A stretch of DNA of 34,210 nt, taken from the NCBI RefSeq assembly GCF_028765575.1, contig NZ_JARACO010000030.1, positions 1 to 34,210 of the forward strand. The letters run 5' to 3'. Source of the stretch: Aliivibrio sp. S3MY1 (GTDB lineage: Bacteria; Pseudomonadota; Gammaproteobacteria; Enterobacterales; Vibrionaceae). The notes beneath the pieces are model-generated. The model was given only the letters and a program-made list of their open reading frames with translations, did not search any database and was not told where the DNA came from. The translations under genes were made by a program, and so were the position numbers. Position 1 is the first letter of the stretch, and every line of letters starts with the position of its first letter. Positions 7,752 through 16,230 of the stretch are shown here, in pieces.

Positions 7752-9341
7752 CTAACTTAATAATAAATTTAATCGTTCTAATGCTGGATTACGTTTTGTC
7801 GTCTGTGGCATGACTTGTTCAGCGTTAATGTTATTAACTATTTTTGGTTGTGCCTTATTTGCCATTAGACGTTTTAAAGCGCTACATTGTGCTATATCAA
7901 GTGTCTCTTTTGCTCGCGTCAGAGCAACATAGAGTAAGTTAACCTCACTGTCTTCTACGTCACTACCATTCATGTAATAGTCAAAATCGGATGCTAGCAC
8001 TACATGATTGGCTTCCGCCCCCTTACTGGCATGAGCGGTTGATAATACTATATCTGCTTGCCCTTTTACTTGATTAGTTACTGATTCTACAGATTTTGTT
8101 AATGATGAAATACCATATTCATCAATTGCTTTAATTAGTGGTAAGTAATCACTTCCAATTTGACTGTTTGCGTGTTCTTTTAATTCTGCCCAAGAACTAA
8201 AGTTAGTTAGCTCCGCGCTTTCTGTTGGAGTGCGTCCAGCTTTTAATTGTTCAATACCTTTCAAGGTGGTGAATAGGGCATTTGGATCTTTTAGTAAGTA
8301 TGGCTTCTCGCCTCGTTTTAATGATTTCATCATTTCAGAGAAAAGCATTGCATTGGTTCGGCATAGCACAAGTCTATTAGGCGTAGCTTTGCTATGTATT
8401 GTTTCTGTAATAATTTGGCTTTCTTTTTTTGGGTTACCTTTAAATGCTACGCCTGCATTTAAGTGATGATTAAGTACATTATTTGCTAAATCAGCAATGG
8501 ATTGACCAAAGCGATAACACGTTGTTAATTGGCCTTCTTTGGAAAAGTTCAGATGAGCCATTGCATTATCAGCCCCACGCCATTCATAGATAGATTGAAA
8601 CTTGTCACCGACGGCTACTTTCTTACTATTCAATAATAGGTGCATAAGCTGCTGTGCAATAGGGGCGGTATCTTGAGCTTCATCTAGCATGACATATTCA
8701 TAAGGTAGACTTAGTTTGTTCTGTGCCATCTTCAAAACGAATAATTTTAAATAGACGTCATGAGTAATAGGTAGCGTTCCATTTGGGTTAATCAGTTCTT
8801 TCCAAAGCTCGTTAGCTGCAATGGACACCTTTTCAGAAAGAAAGGCGGTAGCATCTTCTTTGCGGTCATTTGATTTTGGTAAGATTACGTGTTTTTCTGA
8901 AATACTCATATTCTGAGACAAACAATAAGTATTAATCGTTTTCATTACCGAAGCTGCAAAAGCTTGTGGGGTGATAAGGCCTTGAGCATTTACAGGCTTA
9001 GCTACTTTTAAATAAACCTTAATTGTTAAGCGACCAACTAATCTATCTTTATAGTGTTTGCCTACATACTTATATGCAATCCCATGAGTGGTTGTTACAT
9101 CCACATAGCGAGGGAATTGTTTTCTTACTTCTTCAACAATGGCCGAGTTGTAAGCTAGATATAAACCACGACAATTTGGCATAACTAACGAAGCAATTGC
9201 AGTTGAGGTAAATGTTTTACTTGCCCCTGCCCCTGCTTGAATGCCAAGTGTTTCATTATAATCCATATTACTAAAGAGCTCTAAGCAATTAGATTGCTCC
9301 TCACTTAGCGGTAAACCTTTAAAATTATAATTGCTGTACAT
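7752..9341 (-). CDS. UvrD/Rep-type superfamily 1 DNA helicase
   Basis: 529 residues, compact compared with UvrD (about 720). Motifs in order: a Q-motif-like LSEEQSNCLE near 12-21, Walker A AGAGASKT (36-43), YNSA (motif Ia region, about 64-67), Walker B with DEAQD (220-224), GDKFQSIYEWRGA (245-257, motif III), CYRFGQSIADLA (motif IV), TAHASKGAEANHVVL (motif V) and LLYVALTRAKETL (motif VI) toward the end. Such helicases move 3'-5' on single-stranded DNA and act in repair, replication restart or recombination. The start has a good AGGGA seven bases upstream. It lies downstream of recE-recT, separated from them by the three parS-like repeats. Helicase plus RecE/RecT suggests a replicon-borne recombination set. 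Confidence 0.9.
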   Translation of the reverse strand: MYSNYNFKGLPLSEEQSNCLELFSNMDYNETLGIQAGAGASKTFTSTAIASLVMPNCRGLYLAYNSAIVEEVRKQFPRYVDVTTTHGIAYKYVGKHYKDRLVGRLTIKVYLKVAKPVNAQGLITPQAFAASVMKTINTYCLSQNMSISEKHVILPKSNDRKEDATAFLSEKVSIAANELWKELINPNGTLPITHDVYLKLFVLKMAQNKLSLPYEYVMLDEAQDTAPIAQQLMHLLLNSKKVAVGDKFQSIYEWRGADNAMAHLNFSKEGQLTTCYRFGQSIADLANNVLNHHLNAGVAFKGNPKKESQIITETIHSKATPNRLVLCRTNAMLFSEMMKSLKRGEKPYLLKDPNALFTTLKGIEQLKAGRTPTESAELTNFSSWAELKEHANSQIGSDYLPLIKAIDEYGISSLTKSVESVTNQVKGQADIVLSTAHASKGAEANHVVLASDFDYYMNGSDVEDSEVNLLYVALTRAKETLDIAQCSALKRLMANKAQPKIVNNINAEQVMPQTTKRNPALERLNLLLS

Positions 9342-9360
9342 GATATATCCCTGCCTATTT

Positions 9361-9452
9361 TTTTACACGTTTACCCCGTAAACGGTCATCGTGTTTTTAC
9401 ACATTTACCCCGTAAACGGTGGTGAGCTTTTTACACGTTTACCCCGTAAACG
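9361..9452. repeat. three parS2-like palindromes at exact 34-bp spacing
   Basis: Three 24-bp near-identical copies at 9361-9384, 9395-9418 and 9429-9452, each containing GTTTACCCCGTAAAC (copy 2 has ATTTAC), separated by two different 10-bp spacers. The arms TTTAC and GTAAA three bases apart match the shape of the Vibrio chromosome 2 centromere parS2, recalled as NTTTACANTGTAAAN, with CCC in place of ANT. They fill the gap between the helicase start and the recT stop and extend to the stop codon. They are probably centromere sites for the ParB encoded at 13905-14960, 4.5 kb away. An operator or a terminator function is less likely: three in-phase copies are unusual for both. Confidence 0.75.
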
Positions 9453-10394
9453 CTATGCCGCTATTGCTTGTGCTTTGAATTTCTTAACCAATGAATCGTA
9501 AAGATTTGATAATTCCATTTGTTCTGAACTACTTAATGCGTCTTGCTCTTTTTGAACACTACCAACCCATTGAGCAATTTGTGCTTGAACGTCACTTTGT
9601 TGAACATCATTACTGTCGATAGCGCTTAATAGTACTACTTGCTCTTTTTGTAAGAGGATAAATGCGTCAGAGTTAATAGGCGTTGAAATCACAGTATCCG
9701 TTTCTACTTCTACATTTTGCTCTACTTCAGGGCTAACGTTATCATCCATGCTGCTTTCTTCTTTGCTCGCTCTAATTACAATTGAATTGTCACTAGCAAG
9801 TTTTTCTGCGGCTGTTTGTTCTTCGAAAGCTTCAGTTGAATCCATGTCTAAAATAATATGACTTAGCTTGCCATTTGTAATTTGACGAAGTGTATGATTA
9901 TAAATTTGATTGTATGTTCTCATTGCCCATGCTTGATTTAAACTTCTAAAGTTCAAATCAAGATCACCAAGAGTGGTACGCTCAATGTGTGTTTCACCAT
10001 TCGTCAGTTTTACTGTAATGGTGCATGATAAAGTTGCCTCAATAGATGGCTCCCACGAGGGTACTGCGACGTTATCAACCATTTTAAACTTATTGCTAAT
10101 TGCGGCCCAATCCCCTTCATATGAAACATCTACTTTCTCAACAAGAGGGCTTTCATTTAAGATCAACTTCAATAATTTACCCGTATGACTCAAGCGCCCA
10201 AAGTTATCGTAAAAACTATTAGCAGCAACAATGTGAGGGTGAATACTCCAACCATCGGCCATCAAGCAAAGCATGAAGCATGTTTCTACATCATTTCTAA
10301 ATGTAATGTGAATAGCTTTAGATTTAGAAAGCAATTTTGCAAAGCGTTCAATTTGGTCTAAATAATCTTTGTCTTTCCAAGATGTATTGTTCAT
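9453..10394 (-). CDS. recT: RecT-like single-strand annealing protein
   Basis: 313 residues from the ATG at 10394, which has AAGGAG seven bases upstream and overlaps the recE stop as ATGA; a start further upstream would run deeper into recE without a ribosome site. The first 150 residues follow the RecT/Red-beta pattern: an N-terminal helix (ERFAKLLSKSK), FRNDVETCFMLCLMADGWSIHP, then GRLSHTGKLLKLIL, corresponding to the RecT region with conserved G-x-L and hydrophobic helix. The C-terminal third (about 205-313) is acidic and low in complexity, then helical. With RecE it would anneal strands resected by the exonuclease, giving RecA-independent recombination as in Rac/lambda. Pairing with RecE supports the call more than primary sequence does. 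Confidence 0.7.
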   Translation of the reverse strand: MNNTSWKDKDYLDQIERFAKLLSKSKAIHITFRNDVETCFMLCLMADGWSIHPHIVAANSFYDNFGRLSHTGKLLKLILNESPLVEKVDVSYEGDWAAISNKFKMVDNVAVPSWEPSIEATLSCTITVKLTNGETHIERTTLGDLDLNFRSLNQAWAMRTYNQIYNHTLRQITNGKLSHIILDMDSTEAFEEQTAAEKLASDNSIVIRASKEESSMDDNVSPEVEQNVEVETDTVISTPINSDAFILLQKEQVVLLSAIDSNDVQQSDVQAQIAQWVGSVQKEQDALSSSEQMELSNLYDSLVKKFKAQAIAA

Positions 10395-12292
10395 GATAGT
10401 TCTCCTTGCAAACCCCATAGGCCGCCAATTTCAGGTAAGTCATAAATTGGTGCTGATACAAATGGTTCTTCTTGTTCAGTACCCGTGCTTTGTTCTTTAG
10501 TTGCTTCGGCTGTTTGTTCGTTTGCTTTTTGTTGTTGAATTTCGTCCCAACCTTGTTTTTCAGCATTAATTAAATCTAATAAATTGTTTTCTTGTTTACG
10601 TTGATATACAGGAATTTGGATTGAATCAAGACCGTTAAAGCCTTCGTAATAACCAAGCGTTGCCCATTTATTAATGCGCCAAATTGCACAATCGATTAGC
10701 TCTTTAGCTCGCTCTATATCGCAAGGGTCGGTGTATTCCACCACACGAACACGAATAGGTTTTGTTGTTGCTGCGCCTAATTTTGGTGCATCTTTTTCTA
10801 CAACAATAAAAATGAATTTATTAAGCTTATGCTCTTCGTCTTTATCGTTCTCATGCTCTTTTGCTTCAATGAGGTCGAAGCCTGTGCGGTACATGGCATC
10901 TTGGAAGTGATAATTCAATGCACCACTATCACGGTCCAAACGGTCGTAATCAACGGTACGTACAAATTTCAAATCCATCATAATGTTATAAAGACGATTT
11001 AATACATCAACCTTACCTTTGCATAAGTCTCCTGTTTTCTCATCATTCCAAAACATGCCAACTTCAAATTCGTTGCCTTCAAGCTGTAGCCATTTTTTTG
11101 CTTCAGGGCATTCATAAATGGCATTTACGATCTTGTTTGCATGGTCCAGAATTTCAGGTGTGATTAATTGTTTGTTATCACGCTCTGCTTGTGCTCGCTC
11201 AGATTCAACAAGAGTCGGTTTAAATAGAGCAGGGGAGTCGTAACATGAGTTAATTAACTCAAGCACATCTCTGGCGTCCCAAGTGCCTTTTTCTGGGTGC
11301 TTGTTACCCACATTTACTAACTTTTCACGATAGTAATATTCAATGGCGTTTAATTCTTCATTACAACCTTGAGCTAATAATGCGTTTACTTTTTCATTAG
11401 GCGTTAAGTTTTTTTCAATTAACGTGATTTGATTCTTTTGGTGCGATTGATAGTGTTTAAGCGCCTTTGTAACAGAGCCTTTATTTAATGATGCTTCTTT
11501 AACGAATAAAGGAATGGTATTAATTTTATCGTCATCACTTAAAGCTTCAAAAGCCACTAACTTAATATTGATGAGCTGGTTTATTTCTCGTGCTTTTAAT
11601 CGCGAGGTTGTAGCTTTCTCCCATTTTTTTGAAAAATCAGGCGTATCCCAATTGGTCATATCTGTGATATTGCTATACGCATTTTTAACTACCCCTTCTA
11701 ATTCGTCATCGGATAGACCCATTTCAATTAGCGTGAATACCGATTCTTCATATGATGCGATTAATGTTTTAATGCGATTCTTTGATACTTCGGCTGTTTG
11801 GTACTCAAGTGGTAAATTTGCGTAATTGGTGACTTCTTTCGTTGAGCTGTTACTCGCCTTATTAAAGGTGACAACCGCACTTTCAACGGCCTCTGCCCAT
11901 TCAGAATGTTTTTTGTTATGAGCGACAATAAAGGCTTTTAGTGCTTCCGTGTTTTCAAAGTACAGTGCATTACCTTCATTGGTCTTATCGAAATCAGTTT
12001 GAAGGGTATACATCTTTTCAAACTGAGCGCGTTCTAGAGTAAGCAGATGAAGAAGACGACCATCATTCATAGCGTCACTGGCTTCTTTTTCATTCTTATC
12101 TTTATCTGCTGTGTAAAAATGGTAATCAATACCGCTTTTGAGTGCTGGTTCAATGCCATGCTTGCTATGTGCATTAATTGAAAAATAATCAACATCATTA
12201 AGTTTTGCCATAAAGCCTGATGGATTAGCCATAAGAACATTCATGGGAATATCGGTATCAAGTAAGGAGCTAGCAATAGTTTGATTAATCAT
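10391..12292 (-). CDS. recE: RecE-like PD-(D/E)XK exonuclease
   Basis: 633 residues from the ATG at 12292 (GAGG six bases upstream); a GTG 27 bases further up lacks a ribosome site. Nuclease motifs of the lambda-exo/RecE group are visible: GRLLHLL (about 78-84), KGKVDVL (425-431) with DLKFV (440-444) supplying the metal-binding Asp and Asp-x-Lys, and QDAMYRTG (464-471). RecE digests double-stranded DNA 5'-3' to give a 3' tail for RecT. The 340-residue gap between the first motif and the catalytic core is unusually long and helical; it looks like an inserted domain. The tail (about 560-610) is Gln/Glu-rich. First gene of the leftward block, with promoter site B upstream, and overlapping start of recT. 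Confidence 0.85.
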   Translation of the reverse strand: MINQTIASSLLDTDIPMNVLMANPSGFMAKLNDVDYFSINAHSKHGIEPALKSGIDYHFYTADKDKNEKEASDAMNDGRLLHLLTLERAQFEKMYTLQTDFDKTNEGNALYFENTEALKAFIVAHNKKHSEWAEAVESAVVTFNKASNSSTKEVTNYANLPLEYQTAEVSKNRIKTLIASYEESVFTLIEMGLSDDELEGVVKNAYSNITDMTNWDTPDFSKKWEKATTSRLKAREINQLINIKLVAFEALSDDDKINTIPLFVKEASLNKGSVTKALKHYQSHQKNQITLIEKNLTPNEKVNALLAQGCNEELNAIEYYYREKLVNVGNKHPEKGTWDARDVLELINSCYDSPALFKPTLVESERAQAERDNKQLITPEILDHANKIVNAIYECPEAKKWLQLEGNEFEVGMFWNDEKTGDLCKGKVDVLNRLYNIMMDLKFVRTVDYDRLDRDSGALNYHFQDAMYRTGFDLIEAKEHENDKDEEHKLNKFIFIVVEKDAPKLGAATTKPIRVRVVEYTDPCDIERAKELIDCAIWRINKWATLGYYEGFNGLDSIQIPVYQRKQENNLLDLINAEKQGWDEIQQQKANEQTAEATKEQSTGTEQEEPFVSAPIYDLPEIGGLWGLQGELS

Positions 12293-12308
12293 AATAACCT
12301 CGATTTGT

Positions 12309-12351
12309 TTAACTGACACATTTAATATACCGCAAATTGAATGCTAAGCAA
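12309..12351 (-). promoter_or_regulatory. recE operon promoter with shared TTGCGG box (site B)
   Basis: Minus strand: TTGCTT (12346-12351), 16-bp spacer ending TTTGCGG, TATATT (12324-12329), five bases, then TGTCAGTTAA (12309-12318). The same arrangement and spacing occurs at site D (33.5 kb). The downstream box covers the expected transcription start, a typical place for a repressor. Confidence 0.65.
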
Positions 12352-12433
12352 GGTTAATTTGATTTAAATTTAAACACTGTTTTTGATGTTAATCGCATAT
12401 TTGCATATAAGTATTTGTTTTATATTTATTAAT

Positions 12434-12490
12434 TCTATTTTTGTCGGTTACGTCTATTTTTGTTGTTACGGTTATTTTGTGGTGTTACAC
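12434..12490 (+). repeat. tandem repeats in the parA leader (putative par operator)
   Basis: TCTATTTTTGTCGGTTACG (12434-12452) is followed directly by TCTATTTTTGTTGTTACG (12453-12470) and a degenerate third copy (12471-12490) that keeps TTATTTTGT and GTTAC. They end about 40 bp before the parA start. Type Ia ParA proteins repress their own operon through an N-terminal HTH that binds repeats at this position, so these are the likely operator. A weak -10 (TATACG, 12497-12502) follows. Confidence 0.55.
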
Positions 12491-12529
12491 TTGTTTTATA
12501 CGAATGGTGCATTAAAAGGATGTCCGAGC

Positions 12530-13894
12530 ATGAGTAACCCGTTAAGAACTTTTATGACTTCAGTAAAAATGATGTCTCCAAACGATACATATAAAAAATT
12601 ACAAAGTGTTAATCTGGCGTTTCAAAAGATTATTTTTGAGAAAAAACGTATAGAGCAGATTGTGACAAGTTCTGAGGTTGATGCTCAGGATCCTTTGATG
12701 TGTCCAAATGGCAAGCGCATGCGTGTATTCTCCAAATCGGAAATATTAGACGATCTTTTTAATGGCCGTGACGTTCGTGATTTAGCTGAGCAAATGGCGC
12801 AGCATGAAATTGGTGGCGTATACAAAGATGGTAATAGAACGGTTTGGCGAGTATCTCAATTAGAGCGTAATCAAATCGCACAAGCTATCGCGAATACGTT
12901 TCACCCTAAAGTGCGCCTTGAGTGTGAAAAACTTCAGATTTTTGTGATTAACAATTTGAAGGGTGGGGCAGGTAAGACAACGTTTGTTGTTAATATTGCA
13001 GCGGCATTAGCGACCAGTTTACGCACGAGTTATCGCATTGCGGTAATAGACTTGGATCCTCAAGGGTCATTAACTGATTTATTGTTGCCTTATTTTAAGT
13101 CTCAAAATGAAGAGGCGCTAAGTATTGGTGATTTACTAGAGAACGATTTTGAATTGGATGAAGGGGAAACTTTTGATTCGGTTTGTCGTGATTCATTTTT
13201 AGAAACGAACATCCCTAACTTATGGATGTGTCCAGCTCGTGAAACAGATACGAAATTTGATTACCTATCGAAATCTCGCTCGATGCAAGACAGTGGCTAT
13301 AAATCACATGAGGCACTGCTTCCTATCATTAATGCGATTCAAGATGACTTCGATGTTATTTTGATTGATACGCCACCACAACTTAATGAAGCGGCTTTTG
13401 CAGCTCAGTATGTTGCGACCAGCAGTATTATCCCGTTGATGGCCTCTCAGAATGACCGTGACAGTACTTTTAAGTACACCAAGCAACTTCCTAGCTACTA
13501 TAGAACTATGTTTAATAATGGCCATCATGGTTATGATTTTGTTCGGTTGGTTTTATCGAATACTAAAGAGAGCTCATCAAAAGCAGAAAAACAATTTATT
13601 GATGAAATTAAGTTCTTCTTATCTGATGACCTATATCCTCAATTTAAGCACTCAGAAGCCGTGAAGCGATGCTCTGACCATTTTAAAACGCTATTTGATT
13701 TATCACCGTCAGAATACAGTAAGCAAATTAAAGACAGTAACCGCAGTCAGTTTGGTTCAAAGTCAGCGCTATCAAATGCGCAAAGCAATGTCATTGAAAT
13801 TGCAGCAAGTATCGAACGTGACATGAAAGCGGCTTGGCGTAACCAACGTAATGAAGCTGGTGTAGAAGTTCAAGAAATATTAGACGAATTGTAA
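12530..13894 (+). CDS. parA: ParA partition ATPase (type Ia)
   Basis: 454 residues from the ATG at 12530 (AAAAGGA upstream); the frame is open for 49 more codons upstream, but these translate into an unlikely Tyr/Phe/Cys-rich peptide and overlap the leader repeats. Residues 1-130 form an N-terminal region with an HTH-like stretch (about 66-110), typical of P1/chromosome-2 type ParA that represses its own promoter. The deviant Walker A KGGAGKTT is at 144-151, DLDPQGS at 174-180, and DVILIDTPPQ is the Walker B region. It binds nucleoid DNA with ATP and moves ParB-bound replicons. parB follows after 10 bp. Confidence 0.92.
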   Translation: MSNPLRTFMTSVKMMSPNDTYKKLQSVNLAFQKIIFEKKRIEQIVTSSEVDAQDPLMCPNGKRMRVFSKSEILDDLFNGRDVRDLAEQMAQHEIGGVYKDGNRTVWRVSQLERNQIAQAIANTFHPKVRLECEKLQIFVINNLKGGAGKTTFVVNIAAALATSLRTSYRIAVIDLDPQGSLTDLLLPYFKSQNEEALSIGDLLENDFELDEGETFDSVCRDSFLETNIPNLWMCPARETDTKFDYLSKSRSMQDSGYKSHEALLPIINAIQDDFDVILIDTPPQLNEAAFAAQYVATSSIIPLMASQNDRDSTFKYTKQLPSYYRTMFNNGHHGYDFVRLVLSNTKESSSKAEKQFIDEIKFFLSDDLYPQFKHSEAVKRCSDHFKTLFDLSPSEYSKQIKDSNRSQFGSKSALSNAQSNVIEIAASIERDMKAAWRNQRNEAGVEVQEILDEL

Positions 13895-13904
13895 GGTATA
13901 TAAA

Positions 13905-14960
13905 ATGGTTAGACGTACTGGTGATAAAGATGATGTATCAAACTTTTCTCAAAAAGCCCAAGTTCCATCTTCAATCGGGGTCGCACATTCTCGGACACTA
14001 AATTTAGATGAAATGTCTAAACATGATAATTTGGAAGAACTTGAGCCGTTAACGCTTGATACCGAGTTAGCTAAAGTCGTGTCAGATAGCACGACCAGTT
14101 TATCCATTATCTATAAGGGTGAAGAGATTCATTTTAGATACATGGAAATTGAGCCTCAAGATATTGAGGTTCGAACTCAGGTAGCTCCAGAGAATGGTCG
14201 AATTCAAGAATGGTTAACGCCTTATTCTTTACATAAGTTAGCGGATTCTATTCGAAACAGAGGGATGATCACTCCAGCTCTCGGTTATCTTGATGGTGGT
14301 ATCATTTATGTTATTGATGGTTCTAGTCGTAGAAAGGGTTGTATCTTTGCTGAGAAGCCATTCCGAATTTTAGTTTCTGAGCAACGATTTGATTCAAGTT
14401 TTATTTCTGAACTAAGTTCTGAAGCCAATGAATATCGTGAACCTTCTTTGTACGAACGTGGATTAATGTGGCGTGACCAAATTAAAGAAGGTGAAAGTCA
14501 GGCTCAGTTTTCAAAACGAATTAAGGTGAATGCTGCTTTAGTTAGTACAGGCCTGAAAGCTTGTCTGGTTAATCGAGAAATTATTGATTTATTCCCATCA
14601 CCGCCTGATATTGGTAGAACGACATTAACCAAGTTAGATAAATTACTTTCTCAGATCAAAGATGAAAAAGTATTGCTTGATGCATTGAAAGTGATGGTTG
14701 GTTCATTAACTTTTAGCTCTGATGATTCGTTACAGCGTAACAGTGTGTTTTTAGATGCGTTTACGTCGGTAGTTAACGACATTAAAGATGCAAAACCAAA
14801 AGAAGATAAATTCAAAGTTAACACTCCGTTTGGTAGTGGGGAGCGAACTGGTTCTTTGACTGTGTCAAAGTCTGGAGCGTTGAGCGCTAAGATCACCCGA
14901 CCAAGCAAAAAGGATATTGAGGAGTTAATCAAACTTTTAGAGAAGGAGTATTTGTCTTAA
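13905..14960 (+). CDS. parB: ParB centromere-binding protein
   Basis: 351 residues, AAGG eight bases before the start. N-terminal 75 residues are variable and would bind ParA. The ParB/Srx-like domain follows: LTPYSLHKLADSIRNRGM (about 105-122), ITPALGYLDGG and the DGSSRRKG motif (about 138-145), then the EPSLYERG segment and a helix-turn-helix near 197-220 (SQAQFSKRIKVNAALVS). This is the domain order of P1/F-type and Vibrio ParB2-like proteins. Predicted to bind the palindromes at 9361-9452. parB ends in TAATG, overlapping the metalloprotease start by one base. Confidence 0.88.
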   Translation: MVRRTGDKDDVSNFSQKAQVPSSIGVAHSRTLNLDEMSKHDNLEELEPLTLDTELAKVVSDSTTSLSIIYKGEEIHFRYMEIEPQDIEVRTQVAPENGRIQEWLTPYSLHKLADSIRNRGMITPALGYLDGGIIYVIDGSSRRKGCIFAEKPFRILVSEQRFDSSFISELSSEANEYREPSLYERGLMWRDQIKEGESQAQFSKRIKVNAALVSTGLKACLVNREIIDLFPSPPDIGRTTLTKLDKLLSQIKDEKVLLDALKVMVGSLTFSSDDSLQRNSVFLDAFTSVVNDIKDAKPKEDKFKVNTPFGSGERTGSLTVSKSGALSAKITRPSKKDIEELIKLLEKEYLS

Positions 14961-15700
14961 TGGATAATTATCAACCAACAGATCATTTTCGTAAGCAAAC
15001 AGAAATGGATTGCTCAGCACTGTGTGCTTTGGCATTTCGATTATCGATAGATAGTGCCTCTCCATTTTTTGTTCCTGATGATATTGCAGAGAACTACGAA
15101 AAAGACGTTACTTGGAAGGATGGTTTAGAGTGTAGTTCTGGTGGGATTAAAAATGGCCAGCCTTATGTTCAATTATCTCTTGGTGGTCTTTTCTCTAATG
15201 GGAATACAAATGAAGGATTTGATTACTCTGAATCTGAGTTAATGGAAGATAAAGTTCCATGTTTAGTTAAGCGCCCATATATCGAATTGCTAGCATGCTT
15301 GGTTGCTCATGAAGTTGCCCATGCCGTCGTGTATTACATTGAATCCACCACTAAAGCATTTGAAGTGGTTGAGGCTCATGGTGATATCTGGCAGAAAATG
15401 TACCGTTACCTTAGAACCAATTTATTAATTATTGTGAACTACGACCTATTATTAAAACAAGAACAGTGGGGTGAGGTTTATACTCGTTCAATTAGTGCGT
15501 TAAGCTCTATTGAGCAAGAGTTAGTCACTGACTTTTCCGAGCGAACCTTTGTGAATGATAGTGGCTGTGATGAAGAGTACGGGTTATGCCGTGGCATTGA
15601 ATTGTATTTAGAGCACCATTGGTTAGAGCGCAATTTTAATCAGTTAACGGCATTATCAACAATTAGTTATGAATTAATGGGTGAAGATCTTAATTTATGA
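14960..15700 (+). CDS. SprT-like zinc metalloprotease
   Basis: 246 residues. HEVAH at 117-121 is the HExxH zinc-binding motif inside a hydrophobic helix (LLACLVAHEVAHAVVYY), and HGDIWQKMYRYLR at 140 onward supplies the third histidine, as in SprT/Spartan-like proteins (H-G-x-x-[FW]-x-x-x-[ML]). No signal peptide, so it is cytosolic. The start overlaps the parB stop (TAATG) and the end overlaps the next small ORF (ATGA), so it belongs to the par operon. SprT-like proteases in eukaryotes cleave DNA-protein crosslinks; whether this one acts on ParB, on host proteins, or on incoming barriers is unknown. Confidence 0.75.
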   Translation: MDNYQPTDHFRKQTEMDCSALCALAFRLSIDSASPFFVPDDIAENYEKDVTWKDGLECSSGGIKNGQPYVQLSLGGLFSNGNTNEGFDYSESELMEDKVPCLVKRPYIELLACLVAHEVAHAVVYYIESTTKAFEVVEAHGDIWQKMYRYLRTNLLIIVNYDLLLKQEQWGEVYTRSISALSSIEQELVTDFSERTFVNDSGCDEEYGLCRGIELYLEHHWLERNFNQLTALSTISYELMGEDLNL

Positions 15701-15834
15701 GTTCAGAAAATCAAGGAAGACCAGTGACGAGTGATGTGAATTCTCCGCTTGCTCGTTTTTTAAAAAAATTACCTCAAGCGCCATTTCCTTCGATGCCCAC
15801 GAATAAGAGATCGGATAGTCGAAAGGTAAATTGA
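15697..15834 (+). CDS. 45-residue ORF coupled to the protease gene
   Basis: ATG overlaps the protease stop as ATGA. The product begins MSSENQGRP, has LARFLKKLPQAP in the middle and a basic Ser/Arg/Lys end. It is immediately followed by a strong terminator, so it is the last reading frame of the par transcript. No family recognised; translation is supported by the stop-start overlap only. Confidence 0.5.
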   Translation: MSSENQGRPVTSDVNSPLARFLKKLPQAPFPSMPTNKRSDSRKVN

Positions 15835-15854
15835 TATTTGTTGTGATAGATAAA

Positions 15855-15900
15855 AATACCCCTAACAAAATTCCTAGTATTTGTTGGGGGTATTATTTTT
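15855..15900 (+). terminator. terminator of the par operon
   Basis: AATACCCCTAACAAA (15855-15869) pairs with TTTGTTGGGGGTATT (15880-15894) through 15 positions with a single mismatch, followed by ATTTTT. It closes parA-parB-protease. Confidence 0.85.
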
Positions 15901-16110
15901 AAATTTATAAAATAGTATTGAATGGCTGTTTTTGTCGGTGAACACTTTAAAACTCATTTTTGCTTATACATTAAGTTACGAGTCATTAAAAATGGGGTTA
16001 AACGAGTGAAATCTTTATTAGATGAAATCATAACCAAAAAAAGGAAAACCTGCTCTTTTCCTAGATGTACTAGGTATAAGGTGGGTTAGAAGAATAGAGG
16101 TAGAGGAACA
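15901..16110. other. intergenic stretch before the abi locus
   Basis: No convincing gene. A 27-codon GTG frame (16006-16089) encodes a Cys-containing peptide but lacks a ribosome site. Otherwise nothing recognisable. Confidence 0.4.
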
Positions 16111-16112
16111 AG

Positions 16113-16224
16113 ATCGAAAAAGGCCCCTAAAAGGAGCCCTTCGAATAATATCTCGCTAACGGGGTCTAAGACCAACCAGCTTCACACTGTACCGCGCTTT
16201 CAATCTAGTGACGTTTCCGTCGAT
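16113..16224 (-). ncRNA. putative structured RNA divergent from the Abi gene
   Basis: On the minus strand a consensus promoter is followed, about 110 bases on, by an intrinsic terminator, with no open frame between. The predicted transcript starts near 16224 and contains a GACG-GAAA-CGTC hairpin (about 16211-16222), GGTC-TTA-GACC (about 16163-16173) and further G/C-rich segments. The RNA lies just upstream of, and opposite to, an Abi_2/AbiF-type gene. I recall a published candidate RNA motif called abiF that sits by such genes; whether this one fits the model was not tested. It could act as an antitoxin-like regulator of the HEPN protein. Confidence 0.6.
16117..16141 (-). terminator. intrinsic terminator of the small RNA
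   Basis: Minus strand: AAGGGCTCC, loop TTTTA, GGGGCCTTT, ending in a run of five T. Nine pairs including two G-T wobbles. Confidence 0.75.
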
Positions 16225-16230
16225 AGCTGA

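Noticed and set aside
9361-9452. Short evenly spaced repeats that could be a CRISPR array
   Set aside because: Spacers are only 10 bp, the repeat is palindromic like parS2, and no cas genes are present.
12383-12529. Extended start of parA
   Set aside because: Translates to an atypical aromatic/Cys-rich peptide and spans the leader repeats; the ATG at 12530 has a ribosome site and fits ParA.
13407-13420. AGTATGTTGCGACC, similar to an E. coli Ter site
   Set aside because: It lies within parA coding sequence and lacks the GTAAC part of the core.
16006-16089. 27-codon GTG frame before the Abi locus
   Set aside because: No ribosome site, no family, similar only vaguely to the frame at 17455.
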